From positions 5,642,001 through 5,706,000 of the forward strand of contig AP026546.1 in the NCBI GenBank assembly GCA_026075535.2: a DNA stretch of 64,000 nucleotides, given 5' to 3'. Positions 1-12,193 of the stretch are shown here, piece by piece (the stretch's first letter is position 1; every line of letters starts with the position of its first letter). The DNA comes from Tricholoma matsutake. Its lineage: Eukaryota > Basidiomycota > Agaricomycetes > Agaricales > Tricholomataceae. The translations under genes and the position numbers were made by a program. The notes beneath the pieces were generated by a model. It was not told the origin of the DNA. It did not search any database and worked only from the letters and a program-made list of their open reading frames with translations.

Positions 1-152
1 GTCAACATGTACAAACATGATAGCAAGGAAAAATTAGTAATAAAATCCGGAAAAATCATAGAAAATGAAGAATAGAAGGAAATGAGGTGGGGAAAAATAT
101 AGGACAAACATAAAAAATAGGAAAAACACACAGGGCACCTAGTCCCCTTACA
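1..152 (-). repeat. 3' LTR of gypsy-1 (partial)
   Basis: This is the inner part of the left-hand LTR. It ends at ...CCCCTTACA (base 152), the same terminus as the right-hand LTR at base 5770. The remaining roughly 300 bp lie left of the window. A polypurine tract abuts it on the element's coding strand. Confidence 0.85.
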
Positions 153-187
153 TCACCCCCTCTCTAAGATGCATTGCCCCAATGCAT

Positions 188-3100
188 TCAAAATCGCATA
201 TGACCAAAGTCCATGACTTGAATGCAACGCGGTGCAGCAGTGTGCCGTCGGTGGAATTCCTTGATTAACTGAGGGGCATTTACATCAGACTCTTTGACCC
301 ATGAGTTCTCCTCATACCCATAACCCTTCCAATGTACCAAATACTGGAGTTTTCCTCAATGCAAATGGCTGTCCAAGATTGACTCAACTTCATATTGGGG
401 TTCTCCCTTGATCACTGTAGGTGGTGGTGGTGGGTGTGAATGGCATCCCGGGAATGGATCTGGGGGAGCTGGAAGCAATTTGACGACATGGAAGATGGGA
501 TGGAGTCTGGACATGGAGGCTGGGAGGCATAGATGATAGGCATGCGTTCCAACGCACTTGACAATGGGGAAAGGTCCCAAGACGCGATGAGCGAGTTTCT
601 TGGATGGACGTGTAGTGGAGACGTCACTGGAGTCAAGATAAACTTGATCACCAACCTTGTACTGAGGGGTTGGGGAGTGGTGTTGGTTGTAAAATTGTGC
701 CATGTTGTCCTTCGCCTTTGCTAAGGCTGCCCTTGCCTCCTCCAAGCTATCCCTCATGCGTTCTGTGAACTCATTCACCATCTCAATGTATGAGGGAGTT
801 TGGCGAGGTTCAAATCCCATGCGTGGATGTTGTCCAGTGTCTAAGAGGAAAGGGGTCTGTTGAGTGGAAGCATGGACATGGTTGTTGTATCCAAACTCGG
901 CCAAAGGAAGGAGATTGTCCCAATCGTCCTGGCATTCATTGACAAAGAGGTGGATGTACTGCTCCAGTTCCTGGTTGACTCGCTCTGTCTGGCCATTGGT
1001 TTGTGGGTGATAAGCAGTTGAAGTGAGGAGTTTGATCCCCAGGAGTCGGTACAGCTCACGAGTGAACTCTGCCATGAACTGAGGGCCACGATCCGAGAGG
1101 AAGGCACCAGGAAGTCCATGTAATTTCCACACGTGGTGGAGGTAGAGTCGAGTGGCACCTAGGGCACTGACAGTGGTGTGAGTGGGAATGAAGTGAGCAC
1201 ATTTTCCCACTGAGTCAACTGTGCACATCACTGCATCAAACCTGTTTGACTCTGGCAATTCCACCACAAAGTCGACGCTGATGACATCCCAACGACTCTC
1301 TGGAACAGGAAGAGGGTGTAGCTCACCAATAGGCTTGCGATGAGGAACCTTGGTGCATAAGCAAAGGTCACAAGTGTGACAATACTGACCAATGAGCTGT
1401 GACATTTGTGGCCACCAATAGTTCTGTGAGGTGAGCTCCAAGGTCTTCCAGCATCCGGGGTGGCCAGCAATCTGTGAGTCATGGTGTTGGGATATGATGC
1501 GCCGGCGAAGGTCTGGGTCATTGGGAACATAGATGCGATCCCTGAAATACAACAAGTCCTCCTTTTCAGCCCACTCTGCTGCACGTAAGGAAAGGGTCGA
1601 TCCCTTCCTCAGTTCTTTAACAGCTCAGGTGACAACATCCTCATGTAAACCGCTACAGTTTGCACAACGAATGTCACGTAGGATGTCCCACTCCTCGCCC
1701 TGGGGTGCGATGCCTTCCAGTGCCCGAATGGTGAACAGGTCTGGCTGCAACAGCACAATGTTTTGGTTGTCACCACTGCCATCCCCATGGTCTGCATGTC
1801 GGGATAGGGCATCGGTCTTCCCCATGCTGTGACCCGGATGGTGGTGCAAGGAGAAGTCGAATCTAGATAGATACAGGGACCAACGAGCTTGACGATGGTT
1901 CAATTTCTTGGCCGTCATGAAGTACTCGAGATTCTTGTGATCCGTCCAAATTTCCACCTTGTGTTGGGCACCCTCGAGGAAGTGTCGCCACTCCTCAAGC
2001 GCACGCATTATTGCCAACATCTCCTTGTCATGGATCTCATAGTTTTGCTCTACAGCACTAAGGCTTTTGGAGTAGAACACAACAGGATGCCACTTCTGGT
2101 CCTCTGGAGACTGCTGAGACAACACAGCGCCCGTCGCAAAGTCAGAACTGTCAGCTTCTACATGAAAAGGACACGAATCATCAGCAAAGGTAAGGATTGG
2201 AGCGGAAGTGACCATCTCCTTAAGCTTTTCAAATGCCTCCTGTTGTGCATTATCCCACCTCCATGCCTCCTTTCCTGTCAAGTTGAACAGTGGTCGTGCA
2301 TGATGTGAGAAATCCTTGATAAAACACCAATAGAAATTGATGAAGCCCAGGAAAGACTGCACCTCCTTCTTGTTTGTGGGCGTCGGCCAAGCTGTGACCC
2401 CGTTTACCTTGATAGGATCCATCTCCACTTGACCCTCCGAGATAATCAGGCTGAGGTACTCGATCTTGGTCTTTTTGAACTCGCATTTGTCCTGACGAAG
2501 GTAGAGTTTGTACCGTCGAAGTTGCTCTAGGACGAGGCGTGTGATGCGACAGTGCTCTTCAACCATGCGAGTGAAGATGAGGATGTCGTCGAGATAGATG
2601 CAGACAATGCCTTTGAGGATGAGGTCATGGAAGATGTTGTTCATCATGGTCTGAAAGGTGGCGGGGCTATTAGTAAGGCCAAAGAACATGACAAGCAGTT
2701 CAAAAAGACCATGGTTGGTACGAAAGGCTGCCTTCCACTCATCTCCCTCCTTTATCCTCACATTATTATAGCTCCAACAGACATTGAGCTTGGTGAAGTA
2801 TCAGGCTCCACGGAGCTGGTTTACGAGTTTGGAGAGAGGGGTAGTGGGTAGCAATTTTTGACCGTGATGTTGTTGAGCCTTCTGTAGTCTTGAACCGGTC
2901 AAAGTGAGCCATCCTTCTTCTTGACAAAGAAAAAGGGAGAGGCCATGGGTGACTTTGATGGTCGAATATGTCCAGAGGCCAGGTGCTCGTCGATGAACTG
3001 GTCAAGCTGCCATTGTTCTTCCAGAGAGAGAGGATAGACCTTGCAGGATGAAGGGGTTGCACTGGGGGTGAGTTTGATCACATGATCCCATGGCTTGCGT

Positions 3101-4065
3101 GCAGGAAGAGAGTCGAATGACTCCTTGGAGAACACGTCTTCAAACTCATGGAGATGAGGGAGTAAGGAGTTAGTAGATGATTTAGCAGTGTTGTTTTTGT
3201 GGAAGGCCTCGGCGAGGTGTTGGGATATGTTTGATGTGGCACACACCTCATGTGATGAGCAAATCGCAGTGTAGAAGATCCGATCACCCTCCTCCACTTC
3301 CTCTGGGTCCTCATCATCATCATCCGAGTCCGGCATTAGATCAGGAACCCCTTCCAATTCCACTTCAGGTATAGGCAGGGGTCCAGCATGACACTTCTGA
3401 GTACATCGTATCGCCGTCTTCTGTCCACAACGTTCTTGCCTGGCTTCTGTGAAACATGTCTGACAGCGGGATGGACATTGGCTCATGGTAACCTCCCTGG
3501 TATGCCAGTCGACCTCTGGGTTATGGTCTCGAAGCCATGGATATCCCAAAATCACCTTTTGCTTTCCTAATTGAGTGACAGCAAAAAGGGCACGCTCACT
3601 ATGATCTTTGTAATGGAGAACCAGGTCTGCAACCTCTCGGATGGCACCAGCTTCATTTGGGGATCCATCCACATTATATACAGGTATTGGACATGAGAGT
3701 GAGCGAGTATTTAGGTGATGTTGTTGTACCAGATGGGAATTGATGAAGAGACCAGTCGCACCAGAGTCCAGGAGCGCAGAGACACAGAGTATCTGTCCAG
3801 TGTCAGTCATCTGCAGTTCAATGGCTAGGTTCAAGGAATGTGCAGAGGGAGTGGATGCCACAATATACTTGCGTGGTAGTTTACGCTCCCATGATTTAAT
3901 TTTGGGATGTGGAGTAGAAGGAGAGATGGGGAGAGCAGGTATGTCTTTAGCCAACTTTGAAGGGTCAGAGAGGGGAGCAGTCACAGAAATGGATTCATTC
4001 TCCAGGGATTCAACTGACAAGACTTCAAAGCGGTTATGGACAGGCAGTGAGGGTGTATGATTCAC
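188..4065 (-). pseudogene. Gypsy-1 pol (protease, RT, RNase H, integrase, chromodomain), inactivated
   Basis: Reading from 4065 leftward: aspartic protease with LLDSGATG near 3760, a D/E-rich linker, RT with YLDDILIF near 2590, RNase H, an HHCC zinc finger and DDE integrase (D at SVDF, D at SDRGPQF, NGQTERVNQE), and a C-terminal chromodomain (QYLVHWKGYG) running to a TGA at 188-190. The frame is broken by TGA stops at 2899-2901, 2801-2803, 1625-1627 and 356-358, each where the family usually has arginine, and by a 1-nt deletion near 2834. RT motif residues next to the 2801 stop also look changed by transitions (NVCW for the usual DVRW). The frame begins at a GTG overlapping the gag stop. It cannot make a full polyprotein. 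Confidence 0.9.
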
Positions 4066-5178
4066 TCACTGCAAATAGGAAAATCCTGCTCTACAACTTC
4101 CAACTTAATCTCCTCTGCAACTTGATCCTTTGCTTCCTCAACATCTACAAGTGCCAACAAATCTTGCAGGAGTTCATCTTGTCCCTCGGGGGTGAGCATG
4201 TGGATATCCTGATGATGGGGACATGCTCCAGCCCTGTGTCCAGGTTCCCCACAATGGTAGCAGAGATCCAACTTACGTGCACGGCTGCGGGCTGCATCAA
4301 CATCCATTGGTACTGGGACATTGACGGCTGGTGTGGGAGTTTGATGAACAGGAATGGGGTTAGGGCGGGGGAGGCTTCGATTGAAGGTGTAGGGCATATG
4401 AGTGGTAGTTGGAGCACAGAATGCAGCATTAAATGCCGCATTTGTGAGTCGGTTCTCATCACAGAGTGAAGCAGTTTCATACCAAGCAAGGATATCATTG
4501 TCCGCTGGGCGCCCTTCCAACATCTGTGCAATCTGGTCCTGAATTTCTCGGTTGAGCCCCCGTCAGAACTTCACCACCACTGGTAACCCACTCCCATATC
4601 CTGCCATGTCCACCAAATCCTTGAACTTATCGATATAGTTGTCCATGGATCGGCGTCCCTGGTGGTAAGTGGATGACTCAAGTTGTGTCACTGCTCGGTG
4701 GCATTCATTGAGGGGGCAGAAGTGGCATACAAACTCAGCTCGAAAGTCACCCCAAGTGGAGAAAGGTAGAGAACCAAGTTCTTTAGTTTGACGTAGGATA
4801 TGGTCCACATAGAGATAGGCACATTCAGATTTCATGTATGTGAAGGCCCAATAAATTTTTGCAGCCTCATCGATGAATTGATGCAACTGGAGACTGATGT
4901 ATAACTCACAGGAATTAAGGAATGCATGTACCTGCACATGTGCACCATTAAATTCAGTGGGGGGGGGATGGTTTGATCTGGGCGCGTTCCTTAGTGGACG
5001 CATTTGGCAAAACATCGTTGTTGGGTGCGCTTGGAGTCGTAAAGGGGGAACTATTGGTCGTAGGGTTAGCCTGGAGGGTCCTAACAAAGTTTTCAATTGT
5101 AGATTTAAGTGAGTCGATTTGTGCGTGCATTCCGGAAACGTCGCTTTCAAGCACGTCAAAGTGTTCTGATGTGTCCAT
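4062..5178 (-). pseudogene. Gypsy-1 gag, inactivated
   Basis: The N-terminus starts at the ATG at 5178 (MDTSEHFDVLESDV...), a short coiled-coil-like segment and a Ser/Pro/Thr-rich linker. A run of nine G on the plus strand (4959-4967) shifts the frame; one fewer base would restore it. The retrotransposon gag core follows (QVHAFLNSCELYI..., WGDFRAEFVCHF), then a TGA stop at 4563-4565 in place of an expected arginine, then a CCHC zinc knuckle (CYHCGEPGHRAGAC) near 4240. The product would be a capsid/nucleocapsid protein packaging element RNA. Its stop codon at 4062-4064 overlaps the pol frame. Not functional as it stands. Confidence 0.85.
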
Positions 5179-5310
5179 GTCACTAGGGAGCGTGTTTGGT
5201 GAAAATGGCAGCGTAATAAAGGTGAGATTATCTGGAACGGTGTGTAGGGACTCTGTGGAGCTTTGGGAAGTGTTGTCCAGTCCGTACCTGCCTATCTTGG
5301 GCAGCGCATT

Positions 5311-5770
5311 TGTGATTTTCGGGCCTTAGGGGAGAGTTTTCTACTATAAGGGCAACCTAAGCCTCTAGCAAAGGGAAATCTGAAGTTAAAATTATACTAC
5401 ATAATACAGGCATTGGGGACACACCTAGCAAAGGGAAATCCAAAGAGAAAACTCTAAGGATCCCCTTGCTGGTGCCCAGTATATGTGAAGATGACAAAAA
5501 TCAAATATAACCTAAAAATAGAAAAAGGCAGAGATAGGTGGATCAAGGCCGCCGAATGACATCATACCAAGGGGTATGTGTCAGAAGGGGTACTCTGCCT
5601 CTAAATATAAAAGTGTCAACATGTACAAACATGATAGCAAGGGAAAATTAGTAATAAAATCCGGAAAAATCATAGAAAATGAAGAATAGAAGGAAATGAG
5701 GTGGGGAAAAATATAGGACGAACATAAAAAATAGGAAAAACACACAGGGCACCCCCCTAGTCCCCTTACA
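5311..5770 (-). repeat. 5' LTR of gypsy-1
   Basis: The right boundary at 5770 matches the left LTR terminus. The left boundary at 5311 is inferred from the matching TGT...ACA ends (TGTGATTTTC at 5311, CCCCTTACA at 5762-5770). A TATA-like stretch on the minus strand near 5600-5612 is a plausible promoter for the element. Two copies of CTAGCAAAGGGAAATC lie inside it. No clear tRNA primer-binding site was recognised next to the inner end. Confidence 0.7.
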
Positions 5771-8700
5771 CTTAGATACAAAGTCTTCTACCAATTGTAC
5801 CTTAACTTCCCTTCAGGGTTCTATTCCCATGCAGGGATGATACCCGTAATTAGCGAAGAAGGGTTGACATGCAAGTAGCTGAATGGAATTTATTATTGTG
5901 GGAAAATTCAGCAATTGCCAACCATTCAGGCCAGTCAGTTTGTCGGTAGTTGACAAACATATGTAGGTACTGCTCCAACTCCTGGTTCATTCTCTCTGCC
6001 TGCCAATCAGTTTGCGGGTGATATGCCATAGATAATTTAGTTTGAATCCCCAATATGTTGTTTAGTTCTCACATAAACATGGAAGCAAATTATGGTCCAC
6101 GATCAGAGATAACGGTATCTGGTAATCCATGTAACTGCCATACCTGATTTAGATAGAGGTGGGCCAAGCCCAATGATGAGGTTTCTGTAGTAGTAGGAAT
6201 AATATGGACCTCCTTCGTGAAGCGGTCACATACTATGAATATTGCATTGTACCCTTGAGCCTCAGGTAATCTGGTAATAAAATCCACAGATATGTCTCGC
6301 CATGGCACTTTAGGTATAGGATTCAGCATTAATTTCCCTGCAGGTTTCTCTGGAAATTTCTTCCCCCTCATGCACATATCACATCCATCCACATACCCCA
6401 ACACATATTTAGAAATTCTGGGCCACCAATAATTTCTCATTACTAATTCCAACATCTTCCATCTTCCTGGGTGTCCAGCAGTTGGCGTATTATGATGTAA
6501 CTGGACGATCTCCCTTCGCAAATCCTGATCCTTTGATACATACACCTTTTCTCGGAATAACACCAACCCTTATTCCTCAGCCCATTCATCTCCTTTAATA
6601 TTACCTTTCTTCTCTCCCTTCAGAGCTTTCACGGCTTCCACTACTTCATCATCCATTTCCAAACATTGTCTAATTTTAGACAACATTTCTGTTTCTGAGC
6701 TATCTATTAATAGATGCCCTTGACACATAGTGCAAATGTGAAAGTATTTGGGTTTGAGTAAGGTAACATTCTTATTGTCCTCCTCCACCCCCCTTTTTTG
6801 ATCAATACATCTGGATAATGCATCTGCTTTCCTCATTAAGCTTCCTGCTTTGTGGACCAAGTGAAAATTGAAACACGATAGGAATAACACCCAATGTGCT
6901 TGCCAGCAGTTAAGCTTTTTAGTGGACATGAAGTATTGCAGATTTTGATGATCCATCCAGATCTCAATCTGATGCGTACATCCCTCCAAATAATGTCTCC
7001 ACACCTCCAACACTCATATTATTCCCAACATCTCTTTGTCACATCATAATTCCTTTCCACATCATTCAACCCTCGGGACAAATATGCACAAGGATGCCAT
7101 TTGTCATCTTTGCACAGCATTGATAATACTGGTCCAGTAGCAAAGTTGGATGCATCTGATTCCACTCATAAGGGATGCATAAAATCTACTGGGGCTAATA
7201 TTGGTCCCTCCACAAACTTCCTCTTCAACTCCTCAAACACTGTTTGCTGCTGTTCCCCCCACCTCCACACTACTCCCTTTCATGTAAGGTTATGTAAGGG
7301 TGCAGCAATTTTGGAAAAATTATGCACAAAGTGATGATAGTAATTTGTGAGTCCCAAGAAGGCTTGAACCTCATTGACATGGGTGGGCACAGGCCAATCA
7401 GTGTTTGTCTGTACCTTGATCAGATCCATTTTGATCCCATCAGGGCCAATCAATAATCCTAGGAACTCAATCTTGCTTGCCCTGAACACACACTTCTCTG
7501 GTTTCAAAAATAGATCATTCTCTGCTAATGTCCATAGCACCTCCTGCACTATCGCTTCATGATTTTCTTCATCCTCTGTGAATATCAGAATGTCGTCAAT
7601 AAATATTATTACCACACCTTTGTCTATTATGTCCTTGAAAATGTCATTCATCATATTTTGGAAAGTCGGGGGACTATTGGTCATCCCAAAAAACATGACA
7701 AGCGGCTCAAAGAATCCCTGATGGGTGGCAAACACAGCCTTCCACTCATCTCCTTTCCTTATTCGTACATTATTGTATCCCCATTGTAAATCCAATTTTG
7801 TAAAGACCTTGGTTTTTCCAACCTTGTCAATTATTTCTGAGATCAATGGCAGGGGGTACACATTCTTCACTGTCCACTCATTCAGATACCTATAATCTGT
7901 ACACATCCTCTTCCTCTGATCTTTCTTTGGCACAAAGAATATTGGTGATGTCTGCAGCAATTTTGAAGGTCGTATGTATCCTTTGCGCAATTGTTCATTT
8001 AGGAATGCATCAACTTCTTCTTGTTCCATTGGAGATAACAGATATACCTTCGACTTCTTTGGCACAAACCCTGGCTTCATCTCAATCACATGATCCCATG
8101 GCTTCCACACCGGCATTCACTCAGACTCCTTCTTCTGAAAGACTGACAGATATTCATGATATGCTTTTGGTACCCACTCCTCCACTGGCTTCTCCACCTT
8201 CACAATATTCTTGTCCCATGACTGTCCTCCATGAATTGCTCTAAAGGTTTGCTTCTGCTCTTCCTTCATGATCATGATCAGAACTTCCCCATTTGGCATT
8301 TCCTCATCCTCCACTTCCTCCATTGTAACAGAATACTTCCTCAGACATTCTTTCTCTTTCTTTTTCCTTTTCTCCTTCTCCATCTTCCTCCCATACACAT
8401 TACATTCCTTAGGGCAATGAGTCATTTGTACTTTCCCAGTTTTCCAATCAATTTTGGGATTATGCTTCCATAACCATGGACATTCAATTATTAGATTGGT
8501 TTTCCCAAGATTGCACACTTTGAATATGGCTCATTCCTGATTCTCCTGATACTTTAGTACCATGGTCACCTCCTCCTTGATAGTTCCTCCATGATTAACT
8601 GTTCCATCAATATTATACACCATTATAGGTTGCAACAGCTTGCACATGCTAATACCATTTCCGGTAATTAAGGATCAATTAATAAATAATCCTGTAGCAC

Positions 8701-9459
8701 TGTTATCGAGCTAGGGCAAGGCAGGGGTTACCCCTGGGTGTCAAATCTCATACCCTTACCCCTACCCCTGAACACCCTACCCTTAGGGGTAAGGGTATGG
8801 AAACATATAAGGGTTGCCAAGGGTATGGGAGGGTTTGTCAAGGGTACAAGGGTTTGGCACAAAATCAACATATTTAGAGCAAAATTCATTTGAAAAGTGT
8901 TGATGACTATTGTATTTACTATTAATATCACATATTAATACCTCTTATTAACATATGACAGCCATTATCATGTTGGACAATCCCAAAATCTGAATTTAAT
9001 GGATGAAAATCTTGAATATGAGTCTTTGTAGCTGAAAAAATCAAATGATATTCTTACATAAGCATACCCCTGGCATACCCCTGTACCCTTAGTAAGGGTA
9101 CAGGGGTATGCAAGGGTATGAACTTCCAAACCCCTACCCTTACCCCTCATACCCTTAGCCCAAAAACACAAGGGTATACCCCTACCCCTGCCTTGCCTTA
9201 TATCGAGCAATGCCTCCACATCAATCACTGCATGCATGTCCACTGTCTTCAATCCCACAGTCAAGGTGATTTCAGGTTCTATTTGTGCAGAGCAAATAAA
9301 GAATTTAGGGGTTTTCGGAAATAGTGCTTGGCAATTTTCTTTGTCACATGATTCACAACAGTTGTACTCATCCTCAATTTCCTTTTCTGGTTTGCTCTGG
9401 GTTTCCTCAGATACTAATACATTATAATGATTTTGGGTCAGCAATGGGGAAACCTTCAC
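5771..9459 (-). pseudogene. Gypsy-2 pol, inactivated and twice interrupted
   Basis: From 9459 leftward: a protease start, then the MITE insertion inside the active-site segment. The site reads DNSATG where the family has DSGATG; both changes are G-to-A type. RT follows (FIDDILIF near 7590), then RNase H (DALSRC), then an integrase zinc finger and DDE core (SVDFITRLPE, VISDRGP, HPQTDWQAERMNQE). Stops occur at 8117-8119 and 7280-7282 (TGA at arginine positions), at 6570-6572 and 6090-6092 (TAA at glutamine positions), and further TGA near 6070, 7013 and 5815. A 1-nt shift occurs near 5862. Reading frames on both sides of each stop remain aligned to the family, so this is recent decay rather than random sequence. 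Confidence 0.88.
8712..9200. mobile_element. 489-bp hAT-type MITE inserted in the gypsy-2 protease
   Basis: The ends are inverted repeats: TAGGGCAAGGCAGGGG at the left, and TAAGGCAAGGCAGGGG as the reverse complement of the right end. They are flanked by perfect 8-bp direct repeats TATCGAGC (8704-8711 and 9201-9208). The 8-bp duplication and TAG-type terminus point to the hAT superfamily. The outer 100-150 bp on each side are packed with TACCCCT/AGGGGTA motifs in both orientations, typical of subterminal transposase-binding repeats. No coding capacity. Removing the element and one duplication rejoins the protease frame (VEALLDNSATGLF). Confidence 0.9.
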
Positions 9460-10549
9460 TGGGACTCTTCCACAAAATTCTTCTGCCTGCCTTTCTCCAG
9501 CTTCACTTCCTCAATTGTAGCTTCCCTAATCTTTCTTTTCTGCCTACAATTCCTAGCAATGTGTCCTAACTGCCCACAGTTAAAACATTTCAGTGGGGCT
9601 CATCTCCCCACTTGATCAACCTCCATTGCATCTGCTGGTGCTGCTGACTCCGTAACTATAGGTGTCACTGTTATGGCTGGTGGCTGTGCCCTTGGAGTTT
9701 GCACCTGAGGCACCTTTCCTTTCTCAGACTTTCCTCCTGATGGCTTTCCAAATTTACTACTTCCATACATCAACTTCCCTGTTCCTGCTGATATTGCTGA
9801 TCAAGGCGCATTGCCCAATTATACCACTCATCCAACTTCTCTGGCATAGAAGGTAGTCAGTAGATAGACTTGAATAAAGAGGGATTTAATCCTGCTTTCA
9901 CAAATTCTACCAACACTGCTTCTCCCATATCTGTCTGTGAAGCTTCTGCTTTGAACTGCAAAATAAATTTATCCGCTGTTAGGGAACCTTGGCACATGGT
10001 TTTTAATTTGGCATTGGCTGTCGCCTTTGGATTAGGGTCCCCAAACTGTGCCTCCAATCTCTCTAGAAATTCCTTGAAGGTTGCAAATGGTTTATTTCCC
10101 ATGGCGATTTGATTAATAGCCTCATTTCTCCAGAACTGTGCTTTCCCCCCCTGAATGTATGAGAGAGCAAACATAATCCTAGACTCCGCTGTATGAAACT
10201 CTGGCTTCCTCCCATGGATGTACAATACTATAGAGCTGATAAAAGATTTTGTATCTTCCATGGTACCGTCAAAGATTTGCAGGGGCATGTACTTAGGTAA
10301 GTGCACTTTTCCATTTCCAGATTTCTCCACTGCCTGCACATCATCCTGTGACATCCACACCACCATCTCCTCCATCTCATCATCTCTATCTCCTGTCATC
10401 TCTGGCTGTACTTCTGCTGGTCTGGGCTGTGATGCTGCCAACACTGACACTAATTGCGACATTTGCACCATAAGCGCATCAATTTTTGCCTCTAGTGCTG
10501 GTGTGGGAACAGGATTAGGATCGGGATTAGAAGTTGAGGGTTCAGACAT
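9456..10549 (-). pseudogene. Gypsy-2 gag, inactivated
   Basis: Starts at the ATG at 10549 (MSEPSTSNPDPNPVP) with a Pro-rich N-terminus and a short coiled-coil-like stretch. The gag core follows (FDGTMEDTKSFISSI, WRNEAINQIA, FLERLEAQFGDPN). A TGA at 9857-9859 replaces an expected arginine, and a 1-nt loss near 9786 shifts the frame. A CCHC zinc knuckle (CFNCGQLGHIARNC) lies near 9570, just after another TGA-for-arginine. The gag stop (9456-9458) overlaps the GTG that opens the pol frame, the same arrangement as in gypsy-1. Confidence 0.85.
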
Positions 10550-11057
10550 AATGGTCAGAGCTGTGATGAATCACTTCTTCACCAGACTCAAAACTTGTTC
10601 TTTGAGACATCTCCAAATGTCTATGGGTCACATGATTTGGTAACTTGGGTACCAAACTCAGCAAAACCCATTTGTTCGTCAATTGTTCAATTGTTTGTTT
10701 GTTTGTCAAGCACTTCAGATCAATATCCCTTCCAACAGTGCCTGATCTTGGGGATAATACTGAATTTGGCTTGTAACTAAAATAGTCATCCAAATAGAGT
10801 AATGTAAATCATGACTAAACCAGATCCAATTGGTTGTCTAGTTGCAGCTGTCCTAATGATGAGCGCTGCCTCTCAATCACTGGTGGTTGCAATGTAAGGC
10901 GAGGCCTGGCATCAGCTTACAAAAGAAAAGGTAGATTATGTATATACAAGTACTTCTGGCTCATGCTGAAAGGATGAGTAATCGGATGTGGTGCAGTGAA
11001 ACAATGACATATGCACAAGTAAGAGAAGGCGCACTGATATGGAAAGTTGTGTTCTTC
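10550..11057 (-). other. Gypsy-2 untranslated leader
   Basis: Noncoding stretch between the LTR and the gag start. Most of it is repeated at about 15036-15389, where the copy lacks about 160 bp present here (roughly 10576-10737). No reading frame and no recognisable primer-binding site were seen. Confidence 0.6.
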
Positions 11058-11457
11058 TGTTAGGGTGACACCCACTATCTACTAGCTAAGACTGTGCGGG
11101 TTCTCTCTACAAGAAGGGGGCATGATGCGCACGCATGATGGGGAATTGATGGTTTTGATGCAAGGGGTTATTAATAGATGAGTTTGTTGAGAAAGGCATT
11201 TCACACCACAAGTGTAGGTGGAATACCTAAGAGAACACAACTGGGGTCCCCTAGGTGTATATTTAGGGTTTATATACTATGTTACATATATTGTACATTG
11301 TTGTTACCAATGCGCTTGTACACGCATGTACATATTGATGCCTGCAAAATAAAATTCTCACACTATCAAAGTGTAGCGTCATTCGGCACAATGTAGCATA
11401 ATTCGATGTAATAAAATAAAATGAAATTTTATTAGGTAATGGGGCTGTTTCCTAACA
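11058..11457 (-). repeat. 5' LTR of gypsy-2 (400 bp)
   Basis: Bounded by TGTTAGG...CCTAACA. It is very similar to a 401-bp solo LTR at 56239-56639 and to a truncated, inverted pair at 15390-16080. There is no target duplication beside it, as expected for an internal-side LTR of a larger element. Confidence 0.85.
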
Positions 11458-12193
11458 ACAACCATCTCTCATTTTATCAGTTTCTCCCTCATCATCCTCC
11501 TTGAGACTTTGTGAAAGATGCCTGATGGCTAAGGCTCCAACCATTTAGTAACTGTCTACACCCAAGAGGCAATGTAAATGGTTACAGTTGGATAAACAGT
11601 TTAACTGTATATATATGGTTTCTAGAAGACTATTTTTTTGGCCATTATCACCATGTTTTCACTGTAAAATCTTCCTTGGCATCATCTCGAATAGTCCACT
11701 GCATATCCACACCTTGGTGAGTAGGGCCATCTTGATAGTGTTTTCCTTCAATGAGCTTTGCAGATCAGTACAGATATGTTGGGACTTCAAAAAGACATGC
11801 TCAACAGAGATGCTAGTTGCTGGAATTGCGAGATAATCTTGAGCCATCCACGCAATGGTTGGGAGTTCCATTGCATGGATCTAATAACAGTATTCAGTAC
11901 CCAGATTGTATGGAAGAAAAACCTAACACTCACCTTCCACCAAAGAAGTGGATTTAATAATACTTCCTCTTGAGACAGCTCATTACTCTAAGTATTTTCA
12001 TCCTGTTCCTGCTCTGAGATTGGCACTGTGTCAAACCTAAGGTAATGGTCCAATTCATCAACAAGTTCTTCTTTAGCTGTTGATAGGTCCACTTTGCAGA
12101 TTCAGCTCAGAAAATGTTTCCACACATTACAGTCAACTTCCAAGACACTTCGAATGCTTATAAACTTTATGAACCTTTCTCGAAGATTTTTTT

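Larger units (their letters stand above)
1..5770 (-). mobile_element. Gypsy-1, Ty3/gypsy LTR retrotransposon (left end outside the window)
   Basis: The element reads on the minus strand in the order LTR - gag - protease - RT - RNase H - integrase - chromodomain - LTR, which is the chromovirus order. The first 152 bases repeat bases 5613-5770 with two substitutions and one short length difference, so the two LTRs are nearly identical and the insertion is fairly young. A purine tract lies just before the left LTR on the minus strand (bases 153-165). The right flank (from 5771) continues an integrase reading frame of another gypsy element, so gypsy-1 inserted into gypsy-2. The left target duplication cannot be seen. 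Coding capacity is destroyed by several stops and two frameshifts. Confidence 0.92.
5771..11457 (-). mobile_element. Gypsy-2, Ty3/gypsy LTR retrotransposon, 3' part displaced by gypsy-1
   Basis: On the minus strand a 400-bp LTR (11058-11457) is followed by an about 500-bp leader, gag, protease, RT, RNase H and integrase. The element is cut in its integrase at 5770/5771 by gypsy-1; the rest of integrase and the 3' LTR should lie left of the window. A hAT-type MITE interrupts the protease at 8712-9200. Other members of the family appear at 14887-16080 (truncated) and 56239-56639 (solo LTR). Confidence 0.88.

Noticed and set aside
4959..4967. G9 tract as a programmed frameshift site in gypsy-1 gag
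   Set aside because: It lies in the middle of gag rather than at the gag/pol border and is most simply a one-base expansion. It could also be a sequencing error.
9061..9200. GGGGTA/TACCCC clusters as telomere-like repeats
   Set aside because: They are irregular, occur in both orientations and are confined to the MITE ends.
8728..9459. Two minus-strand frames (8728-8931 and 8968-9459) that look like separate proteins
   Set aside because: They cross the ends of the hAT MITE; only the right part of the second is real gypsy-2 coding sequence.
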